Part shown: positions 61,485 to 64,000 of the stretch, one piece after another | Layout: each line of letters begins with the position of its first letter | Numbering within the stretch: the stretch's first letter is position 1 | Assembly: GCF_008064665.1 (NCBI RefSeq) | Contig: NZ_VRZA01000008.1 | Span: 150,111 to 214,110, forward strand | Direction of reading: 5' to 3' | DNA length: 64,000 nucleotides | DNA from: Parahaliea maris | Lineage (GTDB): Bacteria; Pseudomonadota; Gammaproteobacteria; Pseudomonadales; Halieaceae | The notes under the pieces: generated by a model | The model's database searches: none | The model's input: only the letters and a program-made list of their open reading frames with translations | What the model was told of the DNA's origin: nothing | Made by a program: the position numbers and the translations under genes

Positions 61485-63674
61485 TCAGGGGTTGGGATCT
61501 GATTCTTCAGCATCTGCATTTTGCGCTTCGTAGGCCATCCACGCCTCATCCAGAATGAATGCCTGAATGGCTTTCACGTCATCGAGGCTAAGCTGTGGAT
61601 TCGGAGGCATACCTTGCCGGAAACGCAGGCCACCGATTACGATCCCTGGCAGCGCTTCATGAGTCTCTGCATTCGCCATCCTCAGATCTTTGATGGAACC
61701 ACCACCGGATTCAGCTTCAAGGCCGTGGCAGTCGACGCAGAAATTCTGTTCGAACTTCGTGCGCCCGATTTTCGCAAGTTCTTCCGACATTCTGGGCAGC
61801 GGTGGCTTGGGCATAACAGGCGTTTCATCCACCGGCATCTCAGCACTACCGCCTAGCTTGAATGCAAGCAAACGTGACGCGCCACGCAATGTAGGCTTGG
61901 AGGTGATTTTTGCGAGGTAGTTGCCCGTTGCAGTCGAACCGTTGTTGCCAACAGCGATGAATATATATTGCTCTCCATCGAGTTCGACTGTGGATGGAGC
62001 CGACATTACGCCGCCCGGTACATTGATACTCCATTTCTGCTCACCAGTTCTGGCATCAAAGGCGTCAAAAGTACCCTGGGCTGTGCCTTGAAAGACCAGG
62101 TTACCCTCAGTTGACAGAACCCCGCCGTTCCACGGCATGATACGATCGACACGCCAGCGCTCCTCCTGCTTTATGGGGTCCCAAGCCACCAGTTCGCCTC
62201 CAGCTTTCCACTTGGGGTCACCTTTCAGGCCGTAGTACATATCGAACATGGTGCCCCCCACCTGTGCCTCAGGATCAGTCCAAGTCAAAGTCGGGGTAAT
62301 GATCACGGGGATGTACACCAATTGCTCTGTCGGGTTGTAGGCCATCGCAATCCAGTTATGCGCGCCCAAAGTACCCGGAGAGGCAACGGCCTTGCCGTCA
62401 GGTTGTTCCCAATATCGTGCATCAGGAATAGTTACCGGTCTGCCAGTTTCCTGGTCGATGTGTGACGCCCAGTTCACCGGGGTGAAATTGTTTGCTGAAA
62501 TGAACTCACCCGTTTTTGCGTCCAATACGTAGAAGAAGCCATTCTTGGGCGCCTGCATCACAACTCGGCGAGTTTCACCGTCTATCGGCAATTCGGCGAT
62601 CGTCATTTGCATGGTCGCATCAAAATTCCAACCATCATGCGGTACGACCTTGTAGTGCCAGATGTACTCACCGGTGGTGGCGTCGAGGGCTACGATAGAA
62701 TTGGTGAACAGTTCGTCACCGGCATCCGCCGGGCGGGACTCGGGGTTCCAGGGGGCTGGGCCGGCGGTTCCGATATACACCTGGTTCAGCTTGCTGTCAT
62801 AGGTAATTGCGTCCCAGACACTGCCACAACCGCCTGTTTTTTCCCACCAGTTGGTTCCCCAGGTTCCCGCCGCCATTCGCATGGCCTCGTTTTCGAACTC
62901 ATAGTCATCCGAGGGCTTTCCCGGTACGGTGTAGAAGCGCCACAGGCGATCTCCCGTTGCCTGGCTGTAGGCATCGACATAGCCCCTGGTAGCTCCGGAG
63001 TCGATACAGTTGTTCCCGATAAACACCATGTCACCACCGACACGAGGAGCAGCAGTAATGCCGTAAAGTTCTTTACGGTTACATGACACGACTTCCCAGG
63101 CTTTCTCACCGGTCTTTCTATTGATCGCAAAAAGCCGGCAGTCACCAGTCCCGACAAATACATACTCTTCGGACAGGGCTACACCGCGATTGAAGCGACT
63201 GCTCCAGTACATCGCCAGCGAATCATCGATCTCGAACTTGATTTCCGGGTCGAAACGCCACAACAACTCCCCGGTTCTGGCGTCGTTAGCGTATACACGG
63301 CCAAGTGCACCACTTTGATAGACAACACCGTCTTTCACCAGAGGATTGCCAACCAGTCCGTCAATACTCGGGATCACAGCCGACCAGGCCAGTCCCAACT
63401 TCTCAACGGAATCGGTATTAATCTGTGTAAGTGGGCTGTGGTGGGTAACGTCAGATGTCCGACCCAGAATTGACCAGGATCCAGCATCGTCCTCTGCCGC
63501 ACTGCTCTCGACTGGAGCGGGCCGCGTTGAGAGCAGTGGATCCCCCGTCGGGGCCTGTGCATCAGCATTACTGTCCGACTTACTAGAGCAAGCACCGATG
63601 GTGAGCAATATTGATAGAGCCACCGGAGCTAGGCTGGCCACTTTTAGAATCCTGACACTGGAATAGTTGTCCAT
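61485..63674 (-). CDS. PQQ-dependent dehydrogenase with C-terminal cytochrome c domain
   Basis: About 729 residues from ATG 63674 (MDNYSSVRILKVASLAPVALS), with AGGCGG six bases upstream; longer in-frame starts lack support. A lipoprotein signal ends at LLTIGACSS. The eight-bladed quinoprotein propeller has tryptophan-docking repeats (DARTGELLWRFDPEIKFE, NRKTGEKAWEV, LDATTGEYIWHYKVV, DARTGEQKWSINVPGG). The C-terminal haem c site CVDCH is in NFCVDCHGLEAESGG, with GMPPNPQLS carrying a likely axial Met. This is the quinohaemoprotein alcohol dehydrogenase plan. Compared with methanol/ethanol dehydrogenases the metal-site positions are changed (IDSGATRGY for AExGVRGY, GTAGPAPWN for GNxxPWN, GWNFDAT for xWDYxAT), so the substrate or metal may be atypical. 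Electron acceptor and alcohol substrate are unknown. Confidence 0.9.
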   Translation of the reverse strand: MDNYSSVRILKVASLAPVALSILLTIGACSSKSDSNADAQAPTGDPLLSTRPAPVESSAAEDDAGSWSILGRTSDVTHHSPLTQINTDSVEKLGLAWSAVIPSIDGLVGNPLVKDGVVYQSGALGRVYANDARTGELLWRFDPEIKFEIDDSLAMYWSSRFNRGVALSEEYVFVGTGDCRLFAINRKTGEKAWEVVSCNRKELYGITAAPRVGGDMVFIGNNCIDSGATRGYVDAYSQATGDRLWRFYTVPGKPSDDYEFENEAMRMAAGTWGTNWWEKTGGCGSVWDAITYDSKLNQVYIGTAGPAPWNPESRPADAGDELFTNSIVALDATTGEYIWHYKVVPHDGWNFDATMQMTIAELPIDGETRRVVMQAPKNGFFYVLDAKTGEFISANNFTPVNWASHIDQETGRPVTIPDARYWEQPDGKAVASPGTLGAHNWIAMAYNPTEQLVYIPVIITPTLTWTDPEAQVGGTMFDMYYGLKGDPKWKAGGELVAWDPIKQEERWRVDRIMPWNGGVLSTEGNLVFQGTAQGTFDAFDARTGEQKWSINVPGGVMSAPSTVELDGEQYIFIAVGNNGSTATGNYLAKITSKPTLRGASRLLAFKLGGSAEMPVDETPVMPKPPLPRMSEELAKIGRTKFEQNFCVDCHGLEAESGGGSIKDLRMANAETHEALPGIVIGGLRFRQGMPPNPQLSLDDVKAIQAFILDEAWMAYEAQNADAEESDPNP

Positions 63675-63734
63675 GATCATCCGCCTGTTTTTTTGCATCG
63701 TATAATATTGATGCTTGCCGATAGCTACCGACAA

Positions 63735-63889
63735 GAAATTACTGACTGTAGTGATGTCGTAAAAGCTTTATGTGTAATGCCCTTGTTAGTGTTACCGCTC
63801 TGAGTCGAACCATACATTATGCCTGCGAACGCCCTTCTGCAAATCAATCTCAGTTTGAATACTCATCGCATTAAGCACGTCCTGGCCGA
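63735..63889. other. Intergenic spacer, no feature seen
   Basis: 155 bases plus the PQQ gene's leader between the PQQ dehydrogenase start and the end of the etfA gene. No hairpin or gene recognised. Confidence 0.4.
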
Positions 63890-64000
63890 TCAGAGTTTCA
63901 TCGCCATCTCCGGGACGGCATCAAACAGGTCAGCCACCAGGCCGTAGTCCGCCACCTGGAAGATCGGGGCGTCCTCGTCCTTGTTGATGGCGACGATGAC
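63890..64000 (-). CDS. etfA: Electron transfer flavoprotein alpha subunit, C-terminal end (partial)
   Basis: The last 36 residues plus stop are visible on the minus strand: [20 protein letters not shown] and then [16 protein letters not shown]. The 'VAINKDxxAPIFxVADYGLVxDLF' block is the FAD-binding C-terminal signature of EtfA/FixB. The rest of the gene lies to the right of the window. ETF accepts electrons from acyl-CoA dehydrogenases such as the one at 56108 and passes them to ETF-ubiquinone oxidoreductase. Confidence 0.93.
   Translation of the reverse strand, partial: VIVAINKDEDAPIFQVADYGLVADLFDAVPEMAMKL

Overview
The window looks like chromosome of a free-living, probably marine, Gram-negative gammaproteobacterium. 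It has TonB-dependent receptors with typical 'EEIIVTAQKR' plug starts, a BaeSR-like two-component system, an RND efflux operon, lipoproteins, a Tat-exported glycosidase, LysR/AraC/IclR/LuxR regulators and many aromatic-catabolism genes. This assignment comes from gene families only. No rRNA, tRNA or CRISPR array is visible.

Region 1 (1-16.2 kb) is a rhamnoside-utilisation-like locus. It holds the 3' part of a TonB receptor, two GH106 alpha-L-rhamnosidase-like enzymes, one GH78 rhamnosidase, a beta-helix protein with a duplicated end module, a DUF5648-like repeat protein, three SnoaL/NTF2-like secreted proteins and an EF-hand protein. Unrelated proteins here carry short Pro/Gly/Met-rich segments, and a dyad resembling AGGGAATATGGAG-N19-CTGCATATTCTCT lies in the control regions. 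A strong terminator at 16.15 kb closes the region.

Region 2 (16.3-25.6 kb) is a BaeS/BaeR-type two-component pair followed by a PepSY membrane protein and an outer membrane factor, membrane fusion protein and RND pump, the last three with ATGA overlaps.

Region 3 (25.8-44.1 kb) is a broad catabolic segment. It has an MFS transporter with an MDR dehydrogenase, a second TonB receptor, an FAH-family hydrolase, an SDR and a NodD-type LysR. An eight-gene minus-strand set follows: antibiotic-biosynthesis-monooxygenase-like protein, HisD-like dehydrogenase, SDR, alpha/beta hydrolase, two VOC proteins, Rieske protein and FAD monooxygenase. A plus-strand trio diverges from it (DenD-like SDR, cupin, CrtI-like flavoprotein). 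The substrate is not evident.

Region 4 (44.1-55.6 kb) encodes conversion of 4-hydroxybenzoate to protocatechuate (pobA with AraC-type pobR). It then encodes the whole protocatechuate 4,5-cleavage pathway in one tightly packed operon (ligK-ligU-oxidoreductase-ligJ-ligI-ligA-ligB-ligC-aldo/keto reductase), ending in pyruvate and oxaloacetate. A divergent LysR-type regulator with two tandem DNA-binding domains is the likely controller.

Region 5 (55.6-64 kb) has lower GC and shows decay. It contains an ISNCY-type transposase fragment, an acyl-CoA dehydrogenase, an internally deleted IS3-family element with recognisable inverted ends, a LuxR regulator, an imine-reductase-like oxidoreductase, an IclR regulator broken by a 7-bp tandem duplication, a PQQ-dependent dehydrogenase with a C-terminal haem c site and unusual metal-site residues, and the 3' end of etfA. 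One possible overall reading, which is inference, is uptake and deglycosylation of plant or algal phenolic rhamnosides feeding aromatic-ring catabolism.
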